Assembly: GCF_003751445.1 (NCBI RefSeq)
Contig: NZ_RJUU01000001.1
Span: forward strand, 935,001-999,000
DNA length: 64,000 nucleotides
Source of the DNA: Streptomyces sp. 840.1
GTDB taxonomy: Bacteria > Actinomycetota > Actinomycetes > Streptomycetales > Streptomycetaceae
Direction of reading: 5' to 3'
In this document: positions 24,315 through 32,225 of the stretch, piece by piece
Layout of the letters: each line of letters starts with the position of its first letter
Numbering within the stretch: the stretch's first letter is position 1
Notes under the pieces: model-generated
The model's input: the letters and a program-made list of their open reading frames with translations, nothing else
Database searches by the model: none
What the model was told of the DNA's origin: nothing
Program-made: the position numbers and the translations under genes

Positions 24315-25925
24315 ATGAACGCCGTCATCCCCCGCCCCGCCGCACGGGCCACCCCGGACAGCACCCCCGCGCTCACCGTGGCCGGACCGTGGCGCGTCCG
24401 CGCCGACGACCAGCGCCTGACCGAGGTCGCCGACACGGTCCACGCCCTGCTGGAACCCCACCTCGGAGCGCGACTGCTGCCCGGGGACACCCCGGCCGCG
24501 CACGCGAGCGAGATCCTCCTCCTGCTCGACGGCACCTCCGTGCCCCCGGCCCGGACCGCCGGGACGGACCCGGCGGGCGGGGCCGAACCGGCCGACGAGG
24601 CCTACGCCCTGACGGTCCACGCGCAGGGCATCACCTGCCGCGCCCGCACCCCGCAGGGCGCCTTCCGCGCGGCCACCACCGCCGCCCAGCTGATCGCGAC
24701 CGCACCGGACGGCGGGACGATCGAAGCCCAAGAGGTCACCGACGCTCCGCGCTACGCCTGGCGCGGCCTCCTGATCGACCCGGCCCGCTGCTTCCTCGCC
24801 CCCGCCGAGGTGCGCCGCATCATCGATCTCGCCGCCCTCTACAAGCTCAACGTGCTCCATCTGCACCTCACCGACAACGAGGGCTGGCGCCTGGAGCTGC
24901 CCTCACTGCCGGCCCTGACGCGGGGGCAGACGGACGCGGACGGGAAGCGGCTGTTCTACACCGCGGACGAGTACCGGGACCTCCAGTCCTACGCGGCACG
25001 GCGCCACATCACCCTCATGCCGGAGATCGACCTGCCGGGCCACTGCGCTGCCCTGCGCGCGGCCCTGCCGGACCTCCCGCCGGCGCCCGCGCCGGAGTCG
25101 GCCCGCGGCTTCCCCTTCGTCCCGCCGCTGGACCTGACCGACCCGGCCACCCACGCGGCGGTGTCCGCCGTGCTCGCCGACGTCTGCGCCCTGACCGACG
25201 GCCCGTTCGTGCACATCGGCGGCGACGAGGCGGTCGGCATCACCGACGCGTGCTTCGACGCCGGCGTACGGGAACTGCGCGCGCTCGCCCGGAAGTCCGG
25301 CAAGCGCCCGGTGTCCTGGCAGGAGGCCTCCCGGGCGGGGACCGGGCCCGAGGACCTCGCCCAGTTCTGGGTCGACGTCCCGATGATGGACCTGCCCGGC
25401 ACCCCCGAGGAGCTGGCCGACCGGCCGGATCTGCTCGCGGCGGGCATGACCATGGAGTTCGCCTCGGCCCTCACGTCGTTCTTCGCCCCCTCCGACCACG
25501 ACGTCGAACGGATCCTGGCGGGCGGCGGGCGCCTGCTGCTGTCCCCGCAGTCGCACCTCTACCTCGACCGGCGCTACTCGGCCGAGGTGACGCCCCCGCA
25601 CCGGGCCCGGGACGCCGAGCGCCTCGGCTTCCCCACGTACCGCCCCCGCAGCGTGCGCCACACCGCCTCCTGGGACCCCGCCTCGCACGGCATCCCGGAC
25701 GACCGGATCGCGGGCGTGGAGGCGACCGTGTTCGGCGAGACCCTGACCGGGCTCGACGACCTGACCACGCTGCTCCTGCCGCGCCTGGGCTCGGTCGCCG
25801 AAGCCGCCTGGTCGGGCCGGGCCGCCGAGTGGGAGGAGTACCGCCGCCGCCTCTCGCGGCACGCGGGCCTGTGGCGTGAGCGGGGACTGGCCTACTTCGA
25901 CGCCCAGGACGTCCCCTGGGAGTGA
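24315..25925 (+). CDS. GH20 beta-N-acetylhexosaminidase, cytoplasmic
   Basis: The enzyme has 536 residues from the ATG at 24315 (GGAGGA ribosome binding site). There is no signal peptide. An N-terminal GH20b alpha/beta domain (about 20-140) precedes the catalytic barrel (about 145-536): RGLLIDPAR, LHLHLTDNEGWRLE, MPEIDLPGHC, and the Asp-Glu catalytic pair 304-305 in HIGGDE. Trp residues that line the -1 subsite are present (VSWQEAS, QFWVD). It removes terminal beta-GlcNAc or beta-GalNAc by substrate-assisted catalysis. The Cys in the PGHC segment, where secreted enzymes usually have a small residue plus Ser/Pro, is unremarkable in the cytoplasm. A very strong terminator follows. Confidence 0.93.
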   Translation: MNAVIPRPAARATPDSTPALTVAGPWRVRADDQRLTEVADTVHALLEPHLGARLLPGDTPAAHASEILLLLDGTSVPPARTAGTDPAGGAEPADEAYALTVHAQGITCRARTPQGAFRAATTAAQLIATAPDGGTIEAQEVTDAPRYAWRGLLIDPARCFLAPAEVRRIIDLAALYKLNVLHLHLTDNEGWRLELPSLPALTRGQTDADGKRLFYTADEYRDLQSYAARRHITLMPEIDLPGHCAALRAALPDLPPAPAPESARGFPFVPPLDLTDPATHAAVSAVLADVCALTDGPFVHIGGDEAVGITDACFDAGVRELRALARKSGKRPVSWQEASRAGTGPEDLAQFWVDVPMMDLPGTPEELADRPDLLAAGMTMEFASALTSFFAPSDHDVERILAGGGRLLLSPQSHLYLDRRYSAEVTPPHRARDAERLGFPTYRPRSVRHTASWDPASHGIPDDRIAGVEATVFGETLTGLDDLTTLLLPRLGSVAEAAWSGRAAEWEEYRRRLSRHAGLWRERGLAYFDAQDVPWE

Positions 25926-25940
25926 CCCGGCCACCCGCCC

Positions 25941-26004
25941 GCGCACGGCATGACGGAAGGCGCCCTCCCCGAGCGGGGAGGGCGCCTTCCGTCATGCCGT
26001 GCGC
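25941..26004. terminator. bidirectional terminator with 30-bp perfect stem
   Basis: A 30-bp perfect inverted repeat around a GAGC loop separates the convergent GH20 and binding-protein genes. The stem is unusually long. Confidence 0.9.
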
Positions 26005-26014
26005 GGCGCCGGTG

Positions 26015-27544
26015 TCAGGAAGCGGCGGGCGTGTAGTTGTAGATCGACGGCACACCCATCCCGGACTGCGTCTGGACCTTCACGTCCTTGCTGGACACCA
26101 CCAGGAACGTCGAGCGGTAGAAGGGCACGAACCAGCCGTCCTCGACCAGGTGCTCGTTCAGGGCGCGTGCCGCGCCGTCGGCCCCGGCGCCGCCCGCCCG
26201 GACCTTCGGCAGCAGCTTCTTGACCGTCGCGTCGGTGGAGCCGAACAGGTTGAACGTGCCAGGGGTCACCAGGTCCTGGATGGTGACCCAGTCAATCGAG
26301 GACTGGCCGATGTTCATGACCATGGCGGAGTAGGCCCGGTCCTTGTAGATCTTCTGAACGGCGCTGCTCGCGTCGAGCTGCTCCCAGACGACCTTGATGC
26401 CCACGGCCTTGAGGTCCGTCTGGACCGACGCGGCGAGCGCGTCGTTGACGATGGCGGTGATCCGCGGCAGCTTCAGCGTGAACCCCTTGGCGTAGCCGGC
26501 CTCGGCCAGCAGCTGCTTCGCCTTCGCCGGGTCGTGCGCGTAGAAGGTGTCCAGACTCTTGTCGTACGCCTTGGTCTCGGTGCCGAAGATCTGGTCGGTC
26601 GCCTCACCGCGTCCCCGGCGCAGCTTGTCGAGCATGGTCGTGCGGTCCAGGGCGTAGTTCAGCGCCTGCCGCACCTGGGGCTTGCGCAGCGCCGGGGTCA
26701 GGGCGCCGCCGCGGTCGAAGAGCAGCAGGCCCTGGAAGTCGAAGGCGTACTCGGTCCTGGTGAGGTTCTTGTCGGACTCGACGGCGACCTGCTGGTTGGC
26801 GTCCTGCAGGACGGCGCTGTCGATCTGGCCGGTCTTGAGGCCGTTGACGACGGCGGTCTCGTTGTCGAAGACACTGATGGTGAGCGTCTTGTACGGCAGC
26901 TCGTCGCCCCAGTACCCGCCCTTGCGTGCGAAGACGTACTTGTCGCCGATCGCCGTCCTGGCCTTGTCGAGGGTGTACGGGCCGGTGCCGACGGGCGTCG
27001 TCTTGAGTGATCCGTCCGCGAGCTTCGCCGGGCTGGCCATCAGGCCGGCGGCGTCGCTGAGGTAGAAGAACATCGCCGGGTCGGGGGCCGACAGCTGGAG
27101 CGTCACATGCGTGGCGTCCTGGACCGTGACGGACTTGAGCGCGGCCAGGTTCTTGGCCGCGCCGCCGCCGCCCTTCCGGAAGTGCTCCAGGTTCGCCTTG
27201 ACCGCCTGGCCGTCGAAGGCCGTGCCGTCGCTGAACTCGACGCCCTCGCGCAGGGTGAGCGCCAGCCGGGTGCGGCTCTTGTCGTACGTCCACCCGGTGG
27301 CGAGCATCGGCTTGAACGTACCGTCCGGGTCCCGCTTGAGCAGGGTGTCGTACACCGCCTGGAAGTAGGGCAGCGCGCCGCCGATCGCATCGGCCGGGTC
27401 CAGACTCTGCGCGGCCGTCAGCGTGGCGATGTCGAGCTCCGAGGCGCCGCCCTTCGCCACGTCGCCGCCCCCACAGGCCGTCAGCACCAGGGATGCCGCG
27501 GCGGCACAGGCTGCCAGCGCCCCGGCCCGAGTGGAAATCCTCAT
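26015..27544 (-). CDS. family-5 (Opp/Dpp-type) substrate-binding lipoprotein, orphan
   Basis: The protein has 509 residues from the ATG at 27544. The lipobox LTAC follows a signal peptide, so it is anchored on the outer face of the membrane. SBP_bac_5 features are present throughout: LDPADAIGGALPYFQAVYDTLLKRDPDG, the ALTLREGVEFSDGTAFDGQAVKAN-type segment, and RQALNYALDRTTML. Family-5 proteins bind peptides, nickel or oligosaccharides. It has no transporter genes beside it, but the Opp-type operon at 12899-16586 lacks a binding protein, so the two probably work together. Its promoter carries a shared 21-bp operator, linking uptake to the glycosidases. Confidence 0.92.
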   Translation of the reverse strand: MRISTRAGALAACAAAASLVLTACGGGDVAKGGASELDIATLTAAQSLDPADAIGGALPYFQAVYDTLLKRDPDGTFKPMLATGWTYDKSRTRLALTLREGVEFSDGTAFDGQAVKANLEHFRKGGGGAAKNLAALKSVTVQDATHVTLQLSAPDPAMFFYLSDAAGLMASPAKLADGSLKTTPVGTGPYTLDKARTAIGDKYVFARKGGYWGDELPYKTLTISVFDNETAVVNGLKTGQIDSAVLQDANQQVAVESDKNLTRTEYAFDFQGLLLFDRGGALTPALRKPQVRQALNYALDRTTMLDKLRRGRGEATDQIFGTETKAYDKSLDTFYAHDPAKAKQLLAEAGYAKGFTLKLPRITAIVNDALAASVQTDLKAVGIKVVWEQLDASSAVQKIYKDRAYSAMVMNIGQSSIDWVTIQDLVTPGTFNLFGSTDATVKKLLPKVRAGGAGADGAARALNEHLVEDGWFVPFYRSTFLVVSSKDVKVQTQSGMGVPSIYNYTPAAS

Positions 27545-27643
27545 CTTGTACTCACTGTCTGGAGGGCCGGGCATCGATGTCGCCCGGCGGGAACGTCAGA
27601 GCAGCCGGACAGCACGTCCGGCCGACGGACTCTTCGACTGCAA

Positions 27644-27664
27644 AAACCATAATGTGATCGGTTT
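27644..27664 (-). promoter_or_regulatory. shared 21-bp operator 4 (binding-protein promoter)
   Basis: Read toward the binding-protein gene: TTGACG, 5 nt, then AAACCG-N9-TGGTTT, with TATGGT as a plausible -10 at 18-nt spacing. The arrangement is the same as at operators 1 and 5. Confidence 0.85.
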
Positions 27665-27748
27665 CTGGACGTCAATGGACCGGCCGGAGAAGTCGGGGCG
27701 GAATCGGCAACATCTTCATCACGCCCAAAACGCCAGAATCGGGAAACC

Positions 27749-27780
27749 TTGACAGTTAAAAACCATTCACCATACGGTTT
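27749..27780 (+). promoter_or_regulatory. sulfatase promoter with shared operator 5
   Basis: The -35 TTGACA (27749-27754), a 5-nt gap, the operator AAACCA-N9-CGGTTT (27760-27780) and a -10 TACGGT inside its distal arm. It drives the sulfatase gene starting at 27850. Confidence 0.85.
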
Positions 27781-27849
27781 TACGGAACGTGTCCGCGCCG
27801 CTGTCGCAGACGGCCTCGACGTACCGGCCCCACCGAAGGAGCACCAGCC

Positions 27850-29445
27850 ATGGCAGGCAGGCGGCCCAATTTCGTCTTCTTCATCCCGGACCAGCTGCGC
27901 GCCGACGCCCTGGGCGCCTTCGGCAACCCGCACATCCGCACCCCGCACCTGGACGCGCTGGCCGACCGGGGCACCCGCTTCGACAACGCGTATGTGCAGC
28001 ACCCCGTCTGCTCGCCCAGCCGGGCCTCCTTCCTGACCGGCTGGTACCCCCACACCCAGGGCCATCGCACCCTCACCAACCTGCTCAAGCCCTGGGAGCC
28101 CAATCTCCTGCGCACGCTGAAGGAGTCCGGGTACCACGTCACCTGGCCCGGAATGCGCGGCGACACCTTCGCCCCCGGGGCCACCGAACTCAGCGTGGAC
28201 GAGTACGGCTTCGGGGTGCCGCCCACCGCCTTCGCCACGGCGTCGGGGGCGGCGGACTGGCCCGGCGGCGAGGAGTGGGCCCGGCTGTACTACCGGGGCC
28301 GGCTGCCCGACGACGACAGCAGGGTCGACGCCGACGAGGCCACCATCCGCACCGCGCTGCGCTGGCTCGATGAGCCTCCGGAAGGGCCCTGGGCCCTGTT
28401 CGTCCCGCTGATCGCCCCGCACTGTCCGTTCGAGGTCGAGGAACCCTGGTTCTCGATGTACGACCGCGACACCCTGCCCGGCCCCGTCCCGCCCGCCGGT
28501 GACGCGGGCCCCGAGCCCGCCTACATGCGGGCCATCAGGGAACGGTTCGGGATCGAGGACACCACCCCGGAGATGTGGCGCGAGGTCAAGGCCACGTACT
28601 ACGGGATGATCTCGCGGATGGACGAGCAGCTCGGGCGTCTGATGGCGGCGGTCGACAGCAGCGGCGCCGGCGAGAACACCGTCACTCTCTTCTTCGCCGA
28701 CCACGGCGAATACCTGGGCGACTACGGGCTCGTGGAGAAGTGGCCCTCGGCCCTGCACCCCGCCATCACCCGCGACCCGCTCGTCATCGCGGGCGGCGGG
28801 CTGCCGGGGGGCGGGCACACCGACGCGATGGTGGAGCTGATCGACGTACTGCCGACCGTCCTGGAGCTGGCGGGCGCCGAGGCCCCGCACCGCCACTTCG
28901 GCCGCAGCCTGGTGCCCCTGCTGCACGACCCCGGGGCGGACCACCGCACCTACGCCTTCACCGAGGGCGGCTTCTCCGTCGAGGAGGAACCCCAGCTGGA
29001 GGGTGCCGGGTTCCCGTACGACCTCAAGGCGGCGCTCCAGCACGAACGGCCCGAGCTCGTCGGCCGGGCCGTCGCCGTGCGGGACCGGGAATGGAGCTAT
29101 GTCTGGCGCCTGTACGAGCCGGCGGAGCTCTACCACCGCGCCTCGGACCCGGACGAGCGCGTCAGCCTCGCCGGGCTGCCCGGACACGCCGACGTGGAGC
29201 GCCGGATGAACCAGGCGCTCCTGCGCTGGCTGGCCGACACCGCCGACGTCATCCCGGCCGAGGAGGACCCCCGCTACGCCTCGGTCGACCTGCCGGTCCC
29301 GGCGGGCGAGCCGCGCCCCGACGGCACGGTGGAACGCGCCTCGGAGCAGCTCGCCCGCGCGTTCGCCCGCTGGAAGGCCTCGGCCTGGCGTCACGGCGCG
29401 AGGGCCCGGCCGGGCCCTCGCGCCGTGACGCCAGGCCCTGGCTAG
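27850..29445 (+). CDS. type I (formylglycine) sulfatase, cytoplasmic
   Basis: The enzyme has 531 residues; the ATG follows GAAGGAGCACC. The N-terminal sulfatase signature NFVFFIPDQLRADALGAFG is followed by the formylglycine motif CSPSR (Cys54, Arg58, then FLTGWYPHTQGHR), and a second metal-site signature is seen in FFADHGEYLGDYGL. Cys54 must be converted by a formylglycine-generating enzyme encoded elsewhere. There is no signal peptide, which is uncommon for glycan sulfatases and fits with the cytoplasmic glycosidases. The family suggests a carbohydrate O- or N-sulfate substrate. The C-terminal 20 or so codons lie in a terminator hairpin and probably add only a non-conserved tail. Confidence 0.9.
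   Translation: MAGRRPNFVFFIPDQLRADALGAFGNPHIRTPHLDALADRGTRFDNAYVQHPVCSPSRASFLTGWYPHTQGHRTLTNLLKPWEPNLLRTLKESGYHVTWPGMRGDTFAPGATELSVDEYGFGVPPTAFATASGAADWPGGEEWARLYYRGRLPDDDSRVDADEATIRTALRWLDEPPEGPWALFVPLIAPHCPFEVEEPWFSMYDRDTLPGPVPPAGDAGPEPAYMRAIRERFGIEDTTPEMWREVKATYYGMISRMDEQLGRLMAAVDSSGAGENTVTLFFADHGEYLGDYGLVEKWPSALHPAITRDPLVIAGGGLPGGGHTDAMVELIDVLPTVLELAGAEAPHRHFGRSLVPLLHDPGADHRTYAFTEGGFSVEEEPQLEGAGFPYDLKAALQHERPELVGRAVAVRDREWSYVWRLYEPAELYHRASDPDERVSLAGLPGHADVERRMNQALLRWLADTADVIPAEEDPRYASVDLPVPAGEPRPDGTVERASEQLARAFARWKASAWRHGARARPGPRAVTPGPG
29383..29436. terminator. 27-bp perfect inverted repeat overlapping the sulfatase end
   Basis: A 27-bp stem with no unpaired loop centre (GGCCCGG meeting CCGGGCC) spans the last codons of the sulfatase gene and stops 6 nt before the convergent gntP-like stop codon. 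It is probably a bidirectional terminator that has been read into the coding sequence. Confidence 0.82.
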
Positions 29446-30917
29446 ATCACCAGGCTCAGCAGCGCCGCGACGACGAAGCCCGCCACGGACAGGACCGTCT
29501 CCAGCACCGTCCAGGACTTCAGGGTGTCGCGCTCCGAGATGCCGAAGTACTTCGACACCATCCAGAAGCCGCCGTCGTTGACGTGCGAGGCGATGATCGA
29601 ACCGGCCGAGATCGCCATGATGATCAGCGCCAGGTGCGGCTGCGACATGCCCTGGCCCTCGACCAGCGGGACGACGATGCCCGCGGTGGTGACGATGGCG
29701 ACCGTCGCGGAGCCCTGGGCGATGCGCAGCACCGCGGAGATCAGCCAGGCCAGCAGGATGACCGGCAGGCCGACGTCGTTGAAGGTGTCGGCGAGGGCGT
29801 CCGCGATGCCGCTGCTCTTGAGCACGGCGCCGAAGATGCCGCCCGCGCCGACGACCAGCAGGATGTTGCCGACCGGCTTGAGGGACGAGGTCGACACCGA
29901 CTCCAGGGACTTGCGGGACCAGCCGCGCCGGATGCCGAGCAGGTAGTACGCGAGCAGCAGCGCGATCGTCAGGGCGACGAACGGGTTGCCGAAGAACTCG
30001 ACGACCGAGCGGAGCGTCGAGGGGTCCAGCGCGATGGAGGAGAACGTCGCGGCGAGGATCAGCACCAGCGGGGTGCCGATGATCGCGAGTACGGTGCCGA
30101 GCGCGACCGGGGCCTCCTGCGGGGTGACTCCGGCGGCGCGCTGTTCCGCGACGACCGCGGCCTTCGCTTCTTCGGCGGCCTCGACCATGTCCTGCGGGAC
30201 GTCGACGAAGATCCGCTTGCCGATCCAGGCGGCGTATCCCCAGGCGGCCAGTACGGACGGGATGCCGACGAGGGCGCCCATCAGGATGACCCAGCCGAGG
30301 GAGACGTGGAAGAGGCCTGCGGCGGCGACCGGGCCGGGGTGCGGCGGCAGGAAGGCGTGGGTCATGGACAGACCCGCCAGGAGCGGCATCGAGTACAGCA
30401 GGATCGACTTGCCGGAGCGCTTGGCGGCGGCGTACACGATCGGCGCGAGGACGAAGATGCCGACGTCGAAGAAGACCGGGATACCGAAGATCAGACCGGT
30501 CAGGCCCATGGCGAGCGGGGCACGCTTCTCACCGAAGAGGTTCAGCAGCCGGCCGCTCAGCACCTCTGCTCCGCCGGAGACTTCGAGGATCGCGCCGAGC
30601 ATCGTGCCGAGGCCGATGATGATCGCGACATGGCCGAGGATGCCGCCCATGCCGGATTCGATGACGGAGACGGCGGCGGATTTCTGCACCGTGCCGAAGA
30701 GTTCGGTGACGGAGAGTCCGGCGCCCAGGCCGACGGCTATGGAGACGGCGAGCAGCGCGACGAACGGCTGCAGCCTGATCTTGATGATCAGGAAGAGGAG
30801 GAGCGCGATTCCGAGGACGGCGACGGTCAGGAGACCGGCCGTGCCGTCTATCAGGAGGAGGAGTCCACCGGTGTGGGGTGGCGTCTCGACCGGTGGGGGG
30901 CTTGCGGCGAGCTGCAT
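29442..30917 (-). CDS. GntP-family gluconate/D-serine-type permease
   Basis: The protein has 491 residues with 12 or more hydrophobic segments. Family features include GLLTVAVLGIALLLFLIIKIRLQPFVALL near the N-terminus, GLGTMLGAILEVSGGAEVL, and FLPPHPGPVAAAGL, a highly conserved GntP motif. The family imports gluconate, other sugar acids, or D-serine (DsdX) with protons. It is the last gene of the minus-strand operon kinase-iclR-ridA-gntP, 132 nt after ridA. Given the deaminase and D-aminoacylase opposite, a D-amino acid or amino-sugar acid substrate is plausible. Confidence 0.92.
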   Translation of the reverse strand: MQLAASPPPVETPPHTGGLLLLIDGTAGLLTVAVLGIALLLFLIIKIRLQPFVALLAVSIAVGLGAGLSVTELFGTVQKSAAVSVIESGMGGILGHVAIIIGLGTMLGAILEVSGGAEVLSGRLLNLFGEKRAPLAMGLTGLIFGIPVFFDVGIFVLAPIVYAAAKRSGKSILLYSMPLLAGLSMTHAFLPPHPGPVAAAGLFHVSLGWVILMGALVGIPSVLAAWGYAAWIGKRIFVDVPQDMVEAAEEAKAAVVAEQRAAGVTPQEAPVALGTVLAIIGTPLVLILAATFSSIALDPSTLRSVVEFFGNPFVALTIALLLAYYLLGIRRGWSRKSLESVSTSSLKPVGNILLVVGAGGIFGAVLKSSGIADALADTFNDVGLPVILLAWLISAVLRIAQGSATVAIVTTAGIVVPLVEGQGMSQPHLALIIMAISAGSIIASHVNDGGFWMVSKYFGISERDTLKSWTVLETVLSVAGFVVAALLSLVI

Positions 30918-31049
30918 GGGTAACTCCGTTGTCGTCCATGGGGCTTCGGGCAGGGCGTGGTGGAGCGCGGCACGGCGCCGCTGTGGGGCGGGGCGCCGTG
31001 CCGTGCGTGGTGGTGCGGTGGTGCGGGTGCGGCAAGGTGGTGATCAGGC

Positions 31050-31460
31050 TCAGCCGAGCACCGCGAGGGCGTCGATCTCGATGAGCAGGCCCTTGGGCAG
31101 GCCGACGTAGACCGTCGTACGGGCGGCGGGGGCGGCCTTGAGGTTCTGGTCGCCGAAGTAGGTGTTGTAGATCTCGTTCATCTCGGCGAAGTGGTCGACG
31201 TCGGTGAGGTAGACGCGCATCATCATGACGTCGTCCCAGCTCGCGCCGCCCTCCTCCAGGATCGCCTTGACGTTGGCGAAGGTCTGCAGGGTCTGCTCGC
31301 GCAGGGTGGGACCGGCCGGGGTCGGGGCCTGGCCGTCCACGGCGGGCAGGAAGCCGACCTGGCCGGCGACCTGAAGGATGTTCCCCTTCTTCACTCCGTG
31401 CGAGAACTTCGCGGGCGGAGCGGTGTGGGTGCTCGGGGTGAGTGCGGTCTTGTCGGTCAT
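31050..31460 (-). CDS. ridA: RidA-family enamine/imine deaminase
   Basis: The protein has 136 residues: the YjgF/RidA fold with GNILQVAGQVG, TFANVKAILEEGG, MMRVYLTDVDHFAEMNEIY, the substrate Arg in AARTTVYV, and LLIEIDALA. RidA hydrolyses 2-aminoacrylate and related enamines made by PLP-dependent dehydratases. Placing it in the same locus as a D-serine-dehydratase-like enzyme is functionally neat. It starts 6 nt after the iclR stop. Confidence 0.93.
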   Translation of the reverse strand: MTDKTALTPSTHTAPPAKFSHGVKKGNILQVAGQVGFLPAVDGQAPTPAGPTLREQTLQTFANVKAILEEGGASWDDVMMMRVYLTDVDHFAEMNEIYNTYFGDQNLKAAPAARTTVYVGLPKGLLIEIDALAVLG

Positions 31461-31466
31461 CGCTGA

Positions 31467-32225
31467 TCAGGCTTTCTTGGGTCGGGTGGTGCCGGAGTAC
31501 TCCCGGCTGATGGTGTCGGCGGTGCGCCGGACCAGTGGGAGCAGGGTGAGGAGTTCCTCTGCCGTGACGACCACGTTCGGTGCGGAGACCGACATCGCGG
31601 CGACGACGCGCCCGTCGGCGCCGCGAATGGGGGCGCCGACGCAGTTGATGGATTCCTCGTGGCCACCGAGATCGGTGGCCCAGCCCTGTTCGCGTACGGC
31701 GGCGAGTTCCTTGAGGAACGCACCGGCGCCGGGGGTCGAACGGGACGTGTACATGGGGTAGTCGAGCTTCTCGGCGACGGCGCGCCGTTCCGGCTCGGTC
31801 AGGTCGGCGAGCAGGAGCTTGGCCACGGCGGCGACGGTGATCGCGACGGGCTTGCCGATCCGGGAGTACATCCGGACCGGGTAGCGGCTCTCGACCTTGT
31901 CGATGTAGAGGACCTCGTTCTCCTCGTACACCGCGAGGTGGACGGTGTGTCCGCAGCTCTCGTTGAGTTCGGCGAGGTGCGGGTGGGCGATCTCACGGAC
32001 GTCGAGGTTCTCGACGGCCTCCTGGGCGAGCGCGAAGAGGCGGGCGCCGAGGCGGTAGCGCTGGTCCTGCTGGCGGTAGACGAGTCCGTGCTCGTGGAGC
32101 GTGCGCAGCAGCCGCAGCGCGGTGGACTTGTGGACGCCGAGCCGCTCGGCCACCTGCCCGAGGTCGGCGGGTCCCTGCGCGAGCAGCGGCAGGATGCTGA
32201 GCGCCCGGTCGACGGTCTGGCTCAT
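31467..32225 (-). CDS. IclR-family transcriptional regulator
   Basis: The regulator has 252 residues. An N-terminal winged HTH (RALSILPLLAQGPADLGQVAERLGVHKSTALRLLRTL) is followed by the IclR effector domain (LAELNESCGHTVHLAVYEENEVLYIDKVES, then EESINCVGAPIRGADGRVVAAMSVSAP). Its ATG overlaps the kinase stop by 4 nt. The likely target is the palindrome at 33360-33376 between the two divergent operons. The effector is probably the sugar acid or amino acid handled here. Confidence 0.92.
   Translation of the reverse strand: MSQTVDRALSILPLLAQGPADLGQVAERLGVHKSTALRLLRTLHEHGLVYRQQDQRYRLGARLFALAQEAVENLDVREIAHPHLAELNESCGHTVHLAVYEENEVLYIDKVESRYPVRMYSRIGKPVAITVAAVAKLLLADLTEPERRAVAEKLDYPMYTSRSTPGAGAFLKELAAVREQGWATDLGGHEESINCVGAPIRGADGRVVAAMSVSAPNVVVTAEELLTLLPLVRRTADTISREYSGTTRPKKA

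Noticed and set aside
18483..27780. LacI-type control of the glycan operators
   Set aside because: LacI operators are usually shorter palindromes with a central CG, and no LacI gene is present; two TetR genes are, and 21-bp palindromes suit TetR.
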